In this document: positions 8,166 through 18,206 of the stretch, in pieces | Position numbering within the stretch: position 1 is the stretch's first letter | Layout of the letters: each line of letters begins with the position of its first letter | NCBI GenBank assembly: GCA_031289585.1 | Contig: JAITPF010000028.1 | Span: 1-53,442 of the forward strand | DNA from: Endomicrobium sp. | Lineage (GTDB): Bacteria > Elusimicrobiota > Endomicrobiia > Endomicrobiales > Endomicrobiaceae | DNA length: 53,442 nucleotides | Direction: 5' to 3' | The notes under the pieces: generated by a model | Told to the model about the DNA's origin: nothing | Databases searched by the model: none | Seen by the model: only the letters and a program-made list of their open reading frames with translations | Made by a program: the position numbers and the translations under genes

Positions 8166-8924
8166 ATGAGTAAGGTAATAGCAATTGCCAATCAAAAAGG
8201 TGGTGTAGGGAAAACTACAACTGCAATTAATTTAGCGGCAAGCTTAGCGCATTTGGGACAAGAATGTTTGTTGATTGATATGGATCCACAAGGTAATACA
8301 ACAAGTGGACTTGGTATTAATAAAAATAATCTTGAGAAAAATATATATAATGTTTTAATAGACGAAATTGCTTTAGAAGATATATTGCAAGGTACTGCTA
8401 TGGATTGGCTTGATATTGCTCCTGCAACTATTGATTTAAGTGGTGCAGAAATAGATTTGGTTAATATACCTGATAGAGAAAAAAAGTTAAAGTTTGCGTT
8501 AGAAAGGTTCCAAAAAGTATATAAATACATTATTATAGATTGTCCTCCATCACTTGGATTGCTTACAATAAACTCTTTGATTGCAGCAGATACTGTTTTA
8601 ATTCCTATGCAGTGTGAGTTTTTTGCGTTGGAAGGTTTAGGACAGCTTTCAAAAACAATTTTTGCTTTAATGCAGAGCTATAATTTAGATTTAGAAGGTG
8701 TTTTATTTACCATGTTTGATTCGCGAACTAATATTGCAGGTCAAGTAGTAGAAGAAGTAAAAAAATTTTTTAAAGAAAAAGTTTATGAAACAAAAATACC
8801 GAGAACAATAAAATTTGCTGAAGCTCCAAGCTTTGGGAAACCTGTTTTAATATATGATCCTTCGGGTAAAGGTACTCAAGCTTATGTAGATCTTGCTAAA
8901 GAGTTTCTTACAAAGCAAATGTAA
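8166..8924 (+). CDS. parA: Chromosome-partitioning ATPase ParA (Soj)
   Basis: The 252-residue protein has the deviant Walker A of ParA/MinD ATPases, NQKGGVGKTTTAINLA (about 9-24), the switch IIDMDPQGN (about 37-45) and Walker B YIIIDCPPSLG. Length is normal for a chromosomal ParA without an N-terminal helix-turn-helix. ATP-bound ParA dimers coat DNA and pull ParB-parS complexes toward the poles. The start follows ATGGAG at 8154-8159. parS is directly upstream and parB lies 326 bp downstream, the usual set. No lesions. Confidence 0.97.
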   Translation: MSKVIAIANQKGGVGKTTTAINLAASLAHLGQECLLIDMDPQGNTTSGLGINKNNLEKNIYNVLIDEIALEDILQGTAMDWLDIAPATIDLSGAEIDLVNIPDREKKLKFALERFQKVYKYIIIDCPPSLGLLTINSLIAADTVLIPMQCEFFALEGLGQLSKTIFALMQSYNLDLEGVLFTMFDSRTNIAGQVVEEVKKFFKEKVYETKIPRTIKFAEAPSFGKPVLIYDPSGKGTQAYVDLAKEFLTKQM

Positions 8925-9250
8925 AATATAATAAGTTGAAAAAACAATATTTTAGGTGTTTTGTATTTGGGTAAACAAAAAATAAGTCAATAGTGACTAT
9001 TAGTATGAACACATAGCAAGAAAAAATATAAGAGAAAAAAAGAACGCCACATTTTTTGTTTGTCAATTGTGAAAAAATTACAAATTTTTGTGATTTTTTG
9101 TAGGAATGTTGTCGTTTTTGAGACAAAAAACTCGCAACAACAGAAAAATGGTTTCATGCGTTTGTTGTAGTATGAACAAATTTTAAATCGCTTAAAAACA
9201 ATTATGATTTTTTTGAAAATTGTAAATATGATAAATGTGGAGAAATAAAT
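8925..9250. other. Non-coding gap between parA and parB
   Basis: This is 326 AT-rich bases without a supported gene. A partial copy of the 20-nt motif (ATTAGTATGAACA) lies near 8999. No parS and no clear terminator. The gap is unusually long for a parAB operon, so parB may have its own promoter, though I see no strong one. Confidence 0.5.
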
Positions 9251-10105
9251 ATGCAAAAAAAGGCATTAGGAAGAGGATTAGAATCATTAATATCATCGCT
9301 TGTTGTAAATAAGGTAGAAGCAGGTGAAACTGTAGTAACAATACCATTGAATAAAATTAAACCTAATAGATTCCAGCCGAGAAATAAATTTGATGAAGAA
9401 AAACTTCAAGAACTTGCAGACTCAATAAAAAAATATGGACTTGCGCAACCTATTTTGGTTGCTACATCTATAGTTCCGGGTGAATATGAGATTGTTGTAG
9501 GGGAGAGAAGATACAGGGCATCTAAACTTGCAGGAAGTAAAGATATAAAAGCTATAGTAAAACAATCTGTAGATGATGAACAGAAATTAGATTTAGCGTT
9601 GATTGAAAATCTTCAACGGGAAGATTTAGATCCTATCGAAGAAGCAAAAGCTTTTAAAAGACTTATAGAAGAATTTGGTCACACACACGAGCAAATATCA
9701 GAAGTTGTCGGCAAAGAAAGATCTGTAATAACAAATATATTAAGACTTTTGTCTTTACCGGAAGATATACAATTATTAATATCTGAAGGTAAACTTTCAC
9801 TAGGACACGGCAGAATACTTGCAGGAATAGAAGATGAAAAACGCATAAGAGAAATTGTAGTCCAGATATTAAATGAGAAACTTTCAGTAAGAACGGTAGA
9901 AAAACTTGCCTCTGTGCTTAAATATGAAAAGAAGCCTGCCAAGGAAAAAAAGCAAGAAATAGAACTTATACATTTAAAAGAAGAAATTCAGAGAAAACTT
10001 GGGACAAAAGCAAATATTTCAGGAACAAGCAAGAAAGGCAAGATAGAAATTTATTATTATTCTTTAGAAGACTTAGAAAGAATAGTAAGCAGACTTAAAT
10101 TTTAA
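9251..10105 (+). CDS. parB: Chromosome-partitioning protein ParB (Spo0J)
   Basis: The 284-residue ParB begins KKALGRGLESLI, the N-terminal box that contacts ParA. The CTP-binding core includes NRFQPRN and the arginine patch VGERRYRA (about 76-83), then ENLQREDLDPIEEA, and a helix-turn-helix at HEQISEVVGKERSVITN (about 144-160) that reads parS. The C-terminal dimerisation region ends LEDLERIVSRLKF. It is a CTP-dependent clamp that loads at parS and slides along DNA. The single parS at 8119 is its expected target. The start follows GTGGAG at 9237-9242. Intact and typical in length. Confidence 0.97.
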   Translation: MQKKALGRGLESLISSLVVNKVEAGETVVTIPLNKIKPNRFQPRNKFDEEKLQELADSIKKYGLAQPILVATSIVPGEYEIVVGERRYRASKLAGSKDIKAIVKQSVDDEQKLDLALIENLQREDLDPIEEAKAFKRLIEEFGHTHEQISEVVGKERSVITNILRLLSLPEDIQLLISEGKLSLGHGRILAGIEDEKRIREIVVQILNEKLSVRTVEKLASVLKYEKKPAKEKKQEIELIHLKEEIQRKLGTKANISGTSKKGKIEIYYYSLEDLERIVSRLKF

Positions 10106-10390
10106 TTGTTGATAACATTAGTTAAATTTTTATTTGTAAAAATGATGTAAAAATATTCAATAAAAATAATTTACTAAAATATATTGAAAAATCAATTTAA
10201 AAGTTAAAATATACAATATTATGTTAAGTAGCAAAGCATATTAAGATTGCCTGTGGGTAACTTGTTGATAACTCTTTTAACGAATTTTATAGATTAAGTT
10301 GTTTTCTTAACTACTTTAGAAATACGAAGTATAATTGTAATTATTGCAGTTTTGGGATATCCTAATTATTGAAAGTTTTATACGAAAAGA
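10106..10390. other. AT-rich gap with DnaA-box-like sequences; weak oriC candidate
   Basis: Three sequences resemble DnaA boxes: TGTTGATAA at 10107-10115 and 10263-10271, and TGTGGGTAA at 10252-10260 (one mismatch to TGTGGATAA). None is a perfect box. The region is very AT-rich and directly follows parB, where some genomes keep the origin. TATAAT at 10330-10335 with TTAACT 17 bp upstream is a plausible promoter for the helicase gene. dnaA and dnaN are not nearby, so the origin call is tentative. Confidence 0.35.
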
Positions 10391-11680
10391 ATGTTTTGTG
10401 TGAATAAAATGAAAGATAAAATTATAATAAATGATGAATTTAAGCAGGCTTATGATTTAATAGATAAAAGTAGTCAGTGTATTTTTATTACCGGTAATGC
10501 CGGTACAGGGAAAACTACTTTTCTGCGTTATTACTTGATGTATGCGAAAAAAAAAACTGTTGTCCTTGCGCCAACAGGTGTTGCAGCTTTTAATTGTGGT
10601 GGTGCGACAATACACTCATTTTTTAATTTTAAACCTGATATAACTCTTTCAAAAATAAAAAAGAAGAAACTTTCCGAGAGCTCTATATATAAAAAAGTTG
10701 AAACAATTATTATTGACGAAGTGTCAATGTTGCGTTGTGACATTTTAGATTGTATAGATAAATTTTTACGGCTGAATAGGGGCAGACACCAAGAATTTTT
10801 TGGGGGCGTACAAATGGTTTTTATCGGCGATTTAAAACAGTTACCACCTATAGTAAAAAGAGAAGAGCAGTATATATTTAAATCTGTGTATAAATCTCCT
10901 TATTTTTTGAGTGCATATTCTCTAAAAGAATGTAAACTTTCTACAGTAGAGTTAAAAAAAATATATAGACAACAAGATAGTAATTTTGTTGCATTATTAA
11001 ATGCGGTACGAAATGGAATGGCAAACGATAGAGAGCTTGCAGAACTTAACAAAAGAGTATCGGCAAAGATTTTAGATAAAAAGATGATGGTGTATCTTAC
11101 GACGACAAACCAAAAAGCAATGTTTATAAACCATCAATATCTTGCAAAAATTAACCACGAAAACGTAATTTTCACAGCAGAGACAGAAAACATAGATGAA
11201 AATTCAAAAACTTTACCTACAGAATATGAACTTGTGATAAAAAAGGGCGCTCAAGTAATGATGTTAAACAATGATTCAAAAAATAGATGGGTTAATGGCA
11301 GTGTAGGTGTAGTTGAAGATATAAAAAGCGGTCATTATTGCGATAAAACAATACATGTAAGGTTTCCCAATGGGAAAGTTGAATATGTTGAACCATATAA
11401 ATGGGAATTATTTAAATATAAATGGAACGAAAAACAAGAACAAATAGAAACAGAAAGTGCGGGTTTTTTTAAACAATATCCATTAAAACTTTCATGGGCA
11501 ATTACAATACATAAAAGTCAAGGAAAAACTTTTGATAATGTTATTATTGATATGGAGTATGGTGCATTTGCTCCGGGACAATTATATGTAGCATTAAGTC
11601 GTTGTACATCTTTTGAGGGAATAACTCTTTCAAGACCGATCACTAAAAAAGATATTATTGCTTCTAATTACAATCAATAG
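10391..11680 (+). CDS. Pif1/RecD-like superfamily 1 helicase
   Basis: The 429-residue protein has Walker A FITGNAGTGKTTFL (about 33-46), APTGVAAFNCGGATIHSFF (motif Ia), Walker B TIIIDEVSML, FIGDLKQLPP (motif III) and a C-terminal AITIHKSQGKTFDNVIID with YVALSRC (motifs V and VI). This set marks Pif1/RecD2-type 5'-3' DNA helicases, which act in replication, recombination and clearing of stable DNA structures. Proteins of this size are common in bacteria and lack the extra N-terminal domains of RecD2. The start at 10391 has only a weak upstream signal; ATG at 10409 is an alternative. It stands alone downstream of parB. Confidence 0.88.
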   Translation: MFCVNKMKDKIIINDEFKQAYDLIDKSSQCIFITGNAGTGKTTFLRYYLMYAKKKTVVLAPTGVAAFNCGGATIHSFFNFKPDITLSKIKKKKLSESSIYKKVETIIIDEVSMLRCDILDCIDKFLRLNRGRHQEFFGGVQMVFIGDLKQLPPIVKREEQYIFKSVYKSPYFLSAYSLKECKLSTVELKKIYRQQDSNFVALLNAVRNGMANDRELAELNKRVSAKILDKKMMVYLTTTNQKAMFINHQYLAKINHENVIFTAETENIDENSKTLPTEYELVIKKGAQVMMLNNDSKNRWVNGSVGVVEDIKSGHYCDKTIHVRFPNGKVEYVEPYKWELFKYKWNEKQEQIETESAGFFKQYPLKLSWAITIHKSQGKTFDNVIIDMEYGAFAPGQLYVALSRCTSFEGITLSRPITKKDIIASNYNQ

Positions 11681-11745
11681 TTGCAATAGATAATAGATCT
11701 ATTGCGAATGCGAAACTAAAATTCAAAATTAAATAAATCTAAAAT

Positions 11746-12290
11746 TTAGAGTCTGTTCTTTAATAAAGTGTCATTCCCCTCCCCGATAAAAGACATTTGA
11801 GGATAAACTCCCGCAGGAACCCCATCTTGTTCCTTGTTTGGCTGTGCAATAACAGCAAAATGCAGTGTCATCCCTGCCCCCAATTAAGACACTTGAGGAT
11901 AAACTTCTGCAGGAATCCGCATTGATTTCGTTGTGTCATTTCTTTTGCCGTGCCATTCCCGTGAAAACGGGAATCCATGTTCTTTGTCATCATTTTCTAA
12001 CTTGGATGTCCGCTTTCGCGAACATGACACAATACTTTTGTCTGTTATTGATACCCTTTGCTCTGTCATTCCCGCCCCGATAAAAGACCACTCGAGGGTA
12101 AACTCCAGCGGGAATCCATGTCAACTAACATCTTACAACAACTTGGATTCCTGGTGCTATTTTAAGACTTTTTAAAATATGAATACCCGTTTGAAGCTAA
12201 GCTTCCACGGGTAGGACACGGTATTTTTTGGCCATGTTTGGGTTTTAAGGGCGGAAGCAATCTATATCGTTAAGTCTCGTCGTTACTTGC
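11746..12290. repeat. Repeat-filled gap between the helicase and cysK remnants
   Basis: A reversed 20-nt-motif copy (TTAGAGTCTGTTC) is at 11746-11758. Family B blocks follow at about 11770-11910 and 12065-12235, including a perfect dRS3-like ATTCCC-N8-GGGAAT at 11955-11974. Weak family A traces are near 12240-12300. Open frames here are only repeat translations. Confidence 0.8.
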
Positions 12291-12381
12291 CAAGCCCAAA
12301 GAGTTGTGGCAGTCTTTCCTTAACGACGCAAGGATTAGTAATGACGCCTCTTTTCAATATGAAAGCTATTTATGCCCGTTT

Positions 12382-13107
12382 TTATGCTTCTGTAAATAGG
12401 GCTGTTGATAAATATCTTTCACCCGTATCAGGTAATACTACAACTATTTTCTTCCATTCGTTTTCAGGACGTTTTGCAAGCTCTGTCGCTGCAGAAAGGA
12501 TTGCTCCGGAAGAAATTCCAATAAACAGCCCTTCGATTTTTGCAACTTCTCTTCCTCTTTTAAAAGCATCATCACTTGATACTGTAATTATCTCATCATA
12601 AATTTTTGTATTTAATGTTTCAGGAACAAACCCTGCTCCTAATCCTTGAATTTTATGAGATCCGGGAATTCCCTTGGACAAAACAGGATAATCTGCGGGT
12701 TCTACAGCAACAATTTTTATGTTTGTTTTTTTTGATTTTAAATATTCCTCTGCGCCACTAATTGTTCCACAAGTGCCGATTCCTGAGACTAAAATGTCAA
12801 TTTACCACTTAGTGTCTTCCCATATTTCAGGCCCAGTTGTGGCTTTATGTATTGCAGGGTTTGCAGGATTTACAAATTGCCCAGGGATGAAGGAATTTGG
12901 AATTTCTTTTGCAAGTTCTTCAGCTTTTGCAATGGCACCCTTCATACCTTTTGTGCCTTCAGTGAGAACAAGTTCTGCACCATAAGCTTTTAAAAGATTT
13001 CTGCGTTCAATATTCATGGTTTCAGGCATTTTAAGAATAATTCTATACCCGCGCGAAGCTGCAACGGACGCAAGTCCTATTCCGGTATTTCCACTTGTAG
13101 GTTCAAT
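12382..13107 (-). pseudogene. cysK: Cysteine synthase (CysK), truncated and interrupted
   Basis: One minus-strand frame reads [73 protein letters not shown], and ends GLFIGISSGA and VVLPDTGERYLST, all conserved in O-acetylserine sulfhydrylase. The first ~65 residues, with the lysine that binds pyridoxal phosphate, are missing; the frame meets a stop at 13108-13110. A second in-frame TAA lies at 12802-12804. The enzyme would make cysteine from O-acetylserine and sulfide. It is surrounded by repeats and cannot be functional. Sequence quality elsewhere is high, so the loss is fairly recent. Confidence 0.92.
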
Positions 13108-13350
13108 TTAAAAGGGTTTCATTAATTCTTGTAAATAGTGGAATCCATTTTGTCGTTGCCCTTTCTTACTTTGGTTAACTTGAATACCCGATTTCTCGGG
13201 TGTGACAAGGAAACAGTGCAAACTTTGTTACCTTCTGTAGTGTATGTTGAGAATTGACAAATTTTTACTGAGAAAATTTGCAGTGTCGATAAAAAAATTT
13301 ATTAGGACCTTCATGCGTTTGTCGTGTCCGATATGATGTGTCTTCTTTCC

Positions 13351-13529
13351 TGTAAAATCTCAAAGAGATATTGAACTAAAAAGATATATAGAGAATATAA
13401 GCACTTTTGTAATTTGGTCAAAAATGATTGTTTTTCTATAAATTTTGGAAAATAGTATAGAAATCGTCTTAAATCCTTTTTATCTTTTTTAAAATCCTAA
13501 AAGTCCAATATGTTATGAACGACTACATT
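13351..13529. repeat. Long direct repeat, copy 1 (upstream of the efflux operon)
   Basis: A block beginning TGTAAAATCTCAAAGAGATA matches 18207-18408 nearly base for base: the shared parts include AAGCACTTTTGTAATTTGGT and AGTATAGAAATCGTCTTAAA, ending near ACTACATT. Copy 2 has about 20 extra bases after TATATAGA and a few substitutions. The two copies bracket the tolC-macA-macB genes in the same orientation. No open frame is shared, so it is a non-coding repeat. Confidence 0.9.
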
Positions 13530-13532
13530 TAC

Positions 13533-13561
13533 TTTACTTTCTTTTTTAAAAATGTTATAAT
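13533..13561 (+). promoter_or_regulatory. Possible promoter for the efflux operon
   Basis: TTTACT (13533-13538), 17-bp spacer, TATAAT (13556-13561), just downstream of repeat copy 1 and 46 bp before the tolC start. A second TATAAT lies at 13580-13585. Confidence 0.5.
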
Positions 13562-13607
13562 AATTACTAGTAGAGTAGTTATAATAATTTAAAAATTGAA
13601 GGTATTA

Positions 13608-14909
13608 ATGAGTATGAAAAGATTTTTTATTGTCTTATTATCAGTATCGTTTGCAAGTTCTTATCTTTATGCAGAAAAAATTAATAGAGAAATAGTCAAA
13701 ATGCAGACTTTAAAAAACAATCCACTTATTACCATTGCAAAGCTGAAGTTAGATAATGCACAACAGGAATATAACGATTCTCTAAGTGTATTTTTCCCAA
13801 CAATAGCTTTTAAGGGACAAACTGGGCAGAGCGAACAGTATTCTTCAAACCGAGGGAGCGATGGTAAAATATATTCTTTTCGGACAGATACGAGATTCTC
13901 TTTTTGTGAATTGACTGCTTCTCTTCAAGTTTTTTCAGGATTTGTTACAAGTAACAATCTAAAATCTAAAGTTGCTAAGATTAAATTTGCACAGGCAGAG
14001 TATGATAAAATTGTTTCAAGTGTGGTTTATACGTCTGATTTAGCGTATATAAATCTTATGTGGGCGTATGAACGTGTTGAGTTATTAAAAGAGATAAAAG
14101 AAAGAAGAGTAGAAAATAAAGATATAGTAAAGCTTCAATATAATTCTGGCAAAGCTGATATGGCTTCATTAAAGATAGTGGAAGCTGATGTTGCAGTAGT
14201 TGAGTGTAATTTAAAGCAAGCGCAAAGACGTATAAAAGTAGCTTCTATGTTTTTACTGAACGCCATAGGAAGGAATGATGATGCAACGATTTTGGAAGTA
14301 GACGAAAAACTTGTTTCATTTGAAGAATTAATACAAAAACCTGATTATAACAATCTTATAACCACGATCCCAGAATTTTTACAAAAGCAATATCAATTTG
14401 ATATCTATAAAGCTGAAATGTCAAAAACCAAAGGAGAATATTTGTTACCAAAACTTGACCTTTTCGGAACGATTTCCCCCTATAATAAAAAATCGATTTC
14501 AGGGGAGACTATAAGCACTTCAGACAAGCAAGTATTCTTACAGCTTTCTTATTCTTTTTTTACTGGTGGTAAAATACGTGCAGCGATAAAAATGGCTTTA
14601 AACAATATAGCAATTGCTTCCGAAGAATTAAAAAAAGAAGTCAATTCTCTAAAAACACAAGCAGTACAACATTATACCAACATTATTGATAGTTATGAGC
14701 TTACCAAAGCAAATATACAATCTTTAAATGCTTTAAAACTTCAAGCGGAAATGGCGTCAATACAATATATAAATGGACTTATAAACTATAGTGATTGGTA
14801 TCGAATAGGAAACGATTATATAAACTTGCAAATAAAAAATCTCGATGATAAAAAAAATCTTGCTGAATTTAAGGCAAAGTGGCTTAATTTTATGGGAAAA
14901 GGGTTTTAA
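13608..14909 (+). CDS. TolC-family outer-membrane efflux channel
   Basis: The 433-residue protein starts MSMKRFFIVLLSVSFASSYL, a signal peptide with likely cleavage after YAE or nearby. The body shows the TolC/OEP duplicated pattern of long helices (LDNAQQEYNDS, QRRIKVASMFLLNAIGR) and short strands (ATLSYSFFTGG-like QLSYSFFTGGKIRAAIKMA). It would form the trimeric outer-membrane channel for the MacA-MacB pump encoded next, moving substrate from periplasm to outside. The start at 13608 is favoured by GAAGG at 13599-13603; TTG at 13596 is possible but lacks spacing. It is 53 bp from macA and probably in one operon. It implies a double-membrane cell. Confidence 0.88.
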   Translation: MSMKRFFIVLLSVSFASSYLYAEKINREIVKMQTLKNNPLITIAKLKLDNAQQEYNDSLSVFFPTIAFKGQTGQSEQYSSNRGSDGKIYSFRTDTRFSFCELTASLQVFSGFVTSNNLKSKVAKIKFAQAEYDKIVSSVVYTSDLAYINLMWAYERVELLKEIKERRVENKDIVKLQYNSGKADMASLKIVEADVAVVECNLKQAQRRIKVASMFLLNAIGRNDDATILEVDEKLVSFEELIQKPDYNNLITTIPEFLQKQYQFDIYKAEMSKTKGEYLLPKLDLFGTISPYNKKSISGETISTSDKQVFLQLSYSFFTGGKIRAAIKMALNNIAIASEELKKEVNSLKTQAVQHYTNIIDSYELTKANIQSLNALKLQAEMASIQYINGLINYSDWYRIGNDYINLQIKNLDDKKNLAEFKAKWLNFMGKGF

Positions 14910-14962
14910 AAACAAATTATCATGTATATAATAAAGCAAGAAAATAAGGATGATGAAAACAA

Positions 14963-15880
14963 ATGAAAAAGGTATTTATTATTTTAGGAATTGTAATTAT
15001 TATAGGTATTAGTGTGAAATCTATATTCAACCCGTCAAAACAAATTGTAGATAAAGAGGCAGTTCTTGAATCTAGAGATTTGCGGACAGAATTAAGAGAA
15101 ACTGGCACCGTATGTCCAAGAAATAAGCTTGAAATTAAATCTTCATTTCCAACAGGAAGGATTGAACGAATTCTTGTAAATGAGGGTGATGAAATAAAAA
15201 AAGGACAAATTATTGTTTGGATGAGTTCTAACGAAAGAGCTACTATGATTGATGCTGCAAGGGTTGTAAGCGAACAAGAATACCAAAGATGGCAGAGTAT
15301 ATATAAACCGGCGCCTATTATTGCCCCTATGAATGGTTTTATTACTACAAAACATCGTGACGAGGGACAAACTGTAAATTCAACTGATCCAATTTTGGTT
15401 ATGGCTGATGATTTAATAATTAGATCGTATGTAGATGAAACAAATTTAAAGTATATTAAAGTTGGTAGAGAAGTATCAATGTACTTAGATGCATATCCCG
15501 ATGAAAAATTTACAGGTATTGTCGAACATATATCTTATGATTCTTATATTTCAAATAATGTTACTAATTATATTATATCTATAAAGTCTATAAGACCACC
15601 TAAAGAATTTAGGGCAGGAATGACTGTAACTATAACAATAACATTAGAATCTAAAAAAGGTGTACTATCACTACCAAGCGAGTTTATTACTGACAAAGGA
15701 CAAACAAAAACAGTAACCGTAAAAACAGGAAAAGTTAAAAATAGACAAACATTTGAAACAAGGGATGTAAAAACAGGTATAAATGATGGCAAATTTGCAG
15801 AAATTTTGTCAGGATTAAATCCTGGTGAACTTGTTGTTGTTTTTAAAACAGAAACAAAAAAGAAGAAAGAAGAAAAATAA
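14963..15880 (+). CDS. macA: MacA-type periplasmic adaptor (HlyD family)
   Basis: The 305-residue protein has an N-terminal membrane anchor (VFIILGIVIIIGISV), a lipoyl/barrel-sandwich domain split by a short hairpin (GRIERILVNEGDEIKKGQ ... PIIAPMNGFITTKHRDEGQT), a beta-barrel (YVDETNLKYIKVGREVSM) and a membrane-proximal domain ending GLNPGELVVV. Its hairpin is much shorter than that of E. coli MacA. It links the inner-membrane MacB to the outer-membrane channel. macB begins 13 bp later, so the genes are co-transcribed. The substrate is unknown; MacAB pumps export macrolides, peptides or lipids. Confidence 0.9.
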   Translation: MKKVFIILGIVIIIGISVKSIFNPSKQIVDKEAVLESRDLRTELRETGTVCPRNKLEIKSSFPTGRIERILVNEGDEIKKGQIIVWMSSNERATMIDAARVVSEQEYQRWQSIYKPAPIIAPMNGFITTKHRDEGQTVNSTDPILVMADDLIIRSYVDETNLKYIKVGREVSMYLDAYPDEKFTGIVEHISYDSYISNNVTNYIISIKSIRPPKEFRAGMTVTITITLESKKGVLSLPSEFITDKGQTKTVTVKTGKVKNRQTFETRDVKTGINDGKFAEILSGLNPGELVVVFKTETKKKKEEK

Positions 15881-15893
15881 TTTAAGAATAAAA

Positions 15894-17846
15894 ATGAAAG
15901 TAATAGAACTCAAAAATCTCAAAAAAACATATCATTTAGAAAAATTGGATGTTCCGGTATTGCATGGCATAAATTTAGAAATTATGCAAGGCGAATTTGT
16001 TGCCATTATGGGACATTCTGGAAGTGGTAAATCCACACTTTTAAATATATTAGGATTGCTTGATAAACCGTCTGAAGGTTCTTATAAACTTGCAGGTATA
16101 GAAGTTTCAAAATATTCTGATGACGAACTTGCCTCATTGAGAAACCATTTTTTAGGATTTGTTTTTCAACAGTTTAATCTTTTGCCAAAACTTACAATTT
16201 TAGAAAACGTTGCTCTTCCCGTAATTTATGCAAATTCAAAAGACGAAAATTTATATGAAGATCCGGAAAAGCTACTTAATATGGTTGGTTTGTCCACACG
16301 TATAAAACATCATCCTAACGAAATTTCAGGCGGGCAGCAGCAGCGAGTTGCCATTGCAAGAGCTCTTACAAACAAACCTCTAATAATTTTTGCAGATGAA
16401 CCCACAGGTAATTTAGATACAAAATCTTCAAATGAAATCATAAAAATACTTAAAGATTTAAACGATGCTGGAATAACAATAGTAATGGTTACTCACGAAG
16501 TAGAACTTACCGCTCATGCAAAAAGAATTATAAAAATACAAGATGGACTTATCTTGTCTGATGAAAAAACTGTAGAAGAAATTAATACAAACACAAATAA
16601 AAATGTTAAAACATCAGGACATAAAAATTTTTCACTATTAAGAATTAAAGATTATTTTGTTGAAGCTTTTAGATCTCTTATTGGGAACAAAATGCGTTCT
16701 ATATTATCAATTTTAGGTGTTATGATTGGTGTTGCAAGTTTGATTGCAATGCTTGCTATAGGAACAGGAGCAAAAAAATATATAGAAAAACAGTTTTCAG
16801 ATATCGGAGTAAATCTTTTAATTGTATATCCAGAAGCTTCTCATAAGGGAACTTCATCTGATAAAAGTATGCATATGAAATTAAGAATTGAAGATATTGA
16901 TGATATTAAAGAGAATATTTCAGGTTTGCAGGCAGTTTCCGGTGATGTAACAGGAAGTGTGCAAGTTGTTGCAAATGGACATAATTGCGGTACAACCATG
17001 GAGGGAAGCTCAGCATCTTATGCAGAAATAAGGAATTCTTATCCGTCTAGTGGTCGATTTTTTACAGAAGATGAAAACAAAAAAAGAGAAAAAGTTGTGT
17101 TGCTTGGAAAAACTGTAGTAAAAGAGATTTTTGGAAATGAAGATTTTAATCCTATAGGCGAATATATAAAAATTAATAGAATAGATTTTCAGGTCATAGG
17201 AGTTTTGCCCTCTAAGAACAAAGAAGAAGATAATAAAGTTATCATTCCTTTAAATACTGCTATGTACAGAATGATTGGTACTAAAAGCATACATTGGATG
17301 TATGTGCAGGTAAAAGATGGTATAAATATGAAAGATGTTTCTGACGCTATAACAAAAAGACTTTTGTTTACACACAGGATGCCAGCTTCTGAAAAAGATG
17401 TCGTTGGTATAACGAATATGGCAGAAATTCAAGAAAAATATGTTGCTTCTACACGTATATTTTCGCTTCTTTTAGGATCTATCGCTTTTATAAGTTTGCT
17501 TGTTGGTGGAATAGGGATAATGAATATTATGTTTGTTTCCGTTTCTGAAAGGACAAAAGAAATAGGTTTAAGGAAAGCTATAGGTGCAAATAATAAAGAT
17601 ATTTTATTTCAATTTATTATTGAATCTATTGTTATATGTTGTACTGGTGGCATTATAGGAATATTATTTGGGACAGGTGCAGCAATTTTAGTAAGTAAAG
17701 TGAGTAGTATGTTGAACACGTATATATCTATTTTTTCTATAGTGCTCGCTTTTTGTTTCTCATGTTTAATCGGTTTATTTTTTGGTATATTACCTGCAAG
17801 AAAAGCTTCTCTCTTAAATCCAATAGATGCGCTAAGACGTGATTAA
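15894..17846 (+). CDS. macB: MacB-type ABC exporter (ATPase fused to FtsX-like permease)
   Basis: From the ATG at 15894 the protein has 650 residues, matching E. coli MacB (648). The ATPase has Walker [10 protein letters not shown] (about 39-47), signature [14 protein letters not shown] and Walker [12 protein letters not shown]. After a linker come four membrane segments: one near 270-290, a large periplasmic domain, then three at the C-terminus ([19 protein letters not shown] onward), with the FtsX core [14 protein letters not shown] and [15 protein letters not shown]. MacB uses ATP to drive a periplasmic mechanotransmission cycle rather than moving substrate through the membrane. A longer frame from 15825 exists, but its extra residues overlap macA and lack family similarity. 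Confidence 0.93.
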   Translation: MKVIELKNLKKTYHLEKLDVPVLHGINLEIMQGEFVAIMGHSGSGKSTLLNILGLLDKPSEGSYKLAGIEVSKYSDDELASLRNHFLGFVFQQFNLLPKLTILENVALPVIYANSKDENLYEDPEKLLNMVGLSTRIKHHPNEISGGQQQRVAIARALTNKPLIIFADEPTGNLDTKSSNEIIKILKDLNDAGITIVMVTHEVELTAHAKRIIKIQDGLILSDEKTVEEINTNTNKNVKTSGHKNFSLLRIKDYFVEAFRSLIGNKMRSILSILGVMIGVASLIAMLAIGTGAKKYIEKQFSDIGVNLLIVYPEASHKGTSSDKSMHMKLRIEDIDDIKENISGLQAVSGDVTGSVQVVANGHNCGTTMEGSSASYAEIRNSYPSSGRFFTEDENKKREKVVLLGKTVVKEIFGNEDFNPIGEYIKINRIDFQVIGVLPSKNKEEDNKVIIPLNTAMYRMIGTKSIHWMYVQVKDGINMKDVSDAITKRLLFTHRMPASEKDVVGITNMAEIQEKYVASTRIFSLLLGSIAFISLLVGGIGIMNIMFVSVSERTKEIGLRKAIGANNKDILFQFIIESIVICCTGGIIGILFGTGAAILVSKVSSMLNTYISIFSIVLAFCFSCLIGLFFGILPARKASLLNPIDALRRD

Positions 17847-18206
17847 CAATTTTTATATCTTTTATCTCTCATAGTTCCAAGAGGGTTTGTTATGACGCAA
17901 TTTTCGTGGCGGTTTATTGTTAATTGTACATTACCGAAAGGAGCAAGTAGGTAATAATATCGTGCGCGCAAAGCAAACGTGGCAACCTTTTCTTTTGGTC
18001 TTGTCTGGTCCATGGAGATTGTGTAGCAATAGTAGTAGTAGTCTTTTCTTTACTAACTTCATAATATCATAGCTCTTCTAACTTTGCAATTAGTGACGAC
18101 AAGATTTAATGACACAGATTACTTTATCAAGATTTTATCTCTCCTCGTAATGACATCAACTACAGCTTCACGGCTTTGTCACAGCCTTTTTCAACTGCTA
18201 ACTACA
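17847..18206. other. Gap after macB with degraded family A repeats
   Basis: About 360 bases without a gene. Worn family A fragments are visible (for example near 17965-18005 and 18140-18155), and a TAGTAGTAG triplet run near 18027. No terminator is clear. Confidence 0.5.

Noticed and set aside
8192-8530. 112-residue minus-strand frame within parA
   Set aside because: Antisense shadow of a well-supported gene.
11865-12175. Several open frames between the helicase and cysK
   Set aside because: Composed of repeat sequence in all frames.
15825-15893. Longer MacB start
   Set aside because: The extra 23 residues overlap macA in another frame, are unusually Lys-rich and extend beyond the normal MacB N-terminus.
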